A stretch of 64,000 nucleotides of DNA from positions 468,384 through 532,383 of the forward strand of contig BJOX01000323.1 of NCBI GenBank assembly GCA_009731375.1. The letters run 5' to 3'. Origin of the DNA: Paulinella micropora. Lineage: Eukaryota > Cercozoa > Imbricatea > Euglyphida. The notes under the pieces are model-generated. The model searched no databases, was not told the origin of the DNA, and saw only the letters and a list, made by a program, of their open reading frames with translations. Positions 63,791 to 64,000 of the stretch are shown here, in pieces; the stretch's first letter is position 1, and the number at the start of each line of letters is the position of its first letter. A program made the translations under genes and the position numbers.

Positions 63791-64000
63791 ATGACTGACT
63801 ATAAATTCCAAAAGATTATTTTTCTGAGTAATGATTTTCCAGGAGGGGTTAATGGTAGTAAGACATTCGACAAAACCATTAAATTGAACTTTACCCCGAC
63901 TAGAATGAATGTTAAGTTTATCCACTATATGAATGACGTGACGGAGATGAAAACAAAAATCCTTTATATGGACCGCATTGGGATTATCGGCACATTCGCT
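63791..64000 (+). CDS. PLV virion-associated protein (element 3, partial)
   Basis: From ATG 63791 the frame is open for 70 codons to the window edge. Homologous to 47734-47997 (MTDYKFQKIIFLSNDF, NVKFIHY, ILYMDRIGIIGTFA). A short hairpin (GTCAT/ATGAC with an inner GGAG/CTCC) precedes the ATG. Gene order fiber, membrane protein, Cys-rich (opposite strand), this gene is the same as in element 2. Confidence 0.65.
   Translation, partial: MTDYKFQKIIFLSNDFPGGVNGSKTFDKTIKLNFTPTRMNVKFIHYMNDVTEMKTKILYMDRIGIIGTFA

Overview
This window is eukaryotic nuclear DNA carrying integrated virus-like elements. Signs of a eukaryotic host are GT-AG introns with matching codon phases, a tRNA-Gln gene with a T-run terminator, a LINE reverse transcriptase fragment, tRNA-derived SINEs and very large amounts of simple repeat. 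The virus-like genes belong to the Polinton / Polinton-like virus (PLV) world: protein-primed type B DNA polymerase, retroviral-type integrase, adenain-like protease, packaging ATPase, a probable double-jelly-roll major capsid protein and a penton-type protein. The host is probably a protist or alga, but nothing here lets me name it.

Layout. (1) 1-2455 is the end of element 1, transcribed leftward: an open polymerase frame that runs off the window edge and a zinc-ribbon gene, each preceded by the same 53-bp sequence. (2) 2456-24900 is host DNA: an inverted-repeat element, tRNA-Gln, a LINE fragment, a small two-exon gene (6494-6878), a SINE/(TAA)n patch with assembly gaps, a possible retroelement ORF near 12 kb, long GATA, TATG, CATA and CTTTA arrays, and a five-exon gene on the minus strand (21067-22428). 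(3) About 24.9-55.3 kb is element 2, a decayed PLV. Left to right it has a zinc-ribbon remnant, HIRAN gene, polymerase and FGKYKG-domain gene, then a Ty3/gypsy-type retroelement (29877-39778) flanked by a 248-bp duplication. After that come leftward structural genes (adhesin-like, MCP, penton, protease, scaffold-like, small basic, ATPase, membrane protein, S74 fiber), then acidic protein, adenine methyltransferase, integrase and a GIY-YIG gene. (4) About 55.6-64.0 kb is element 3, a related PLV in the opposite orientation (coiled-coil gene, an intron-containing gene, integrase, acidic protein, fiber, membrane protein, start of another virion gene), running off the right edge.

How it works together. 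Polymerase and integrase would copy and insert the element. MCP, penton, protease and ATPase form the usual PLV morphogenesis module. The long S74-type fiber is probably the host-recognition protein. Element 2 has in-frame TAG, TAA and TGA codons and frameshifts in most genes, so it reads as an inactive endogenous copy; the retroelement inside it is intact at the protein level.

The most interesting points are: a repeated intergenic module in element 2 that can fold into a four-way junction, with arms that change in step on both sides, and that often makes up the whole spacer between same-strand genes; patchy near-identity and a shared stop codon between the two fiber genes; a conserved secreted cysteine-rich gene overlapping the membrane-protein gene tail to tail; and an in-frame UGA between the gag and pol of the retroelement.
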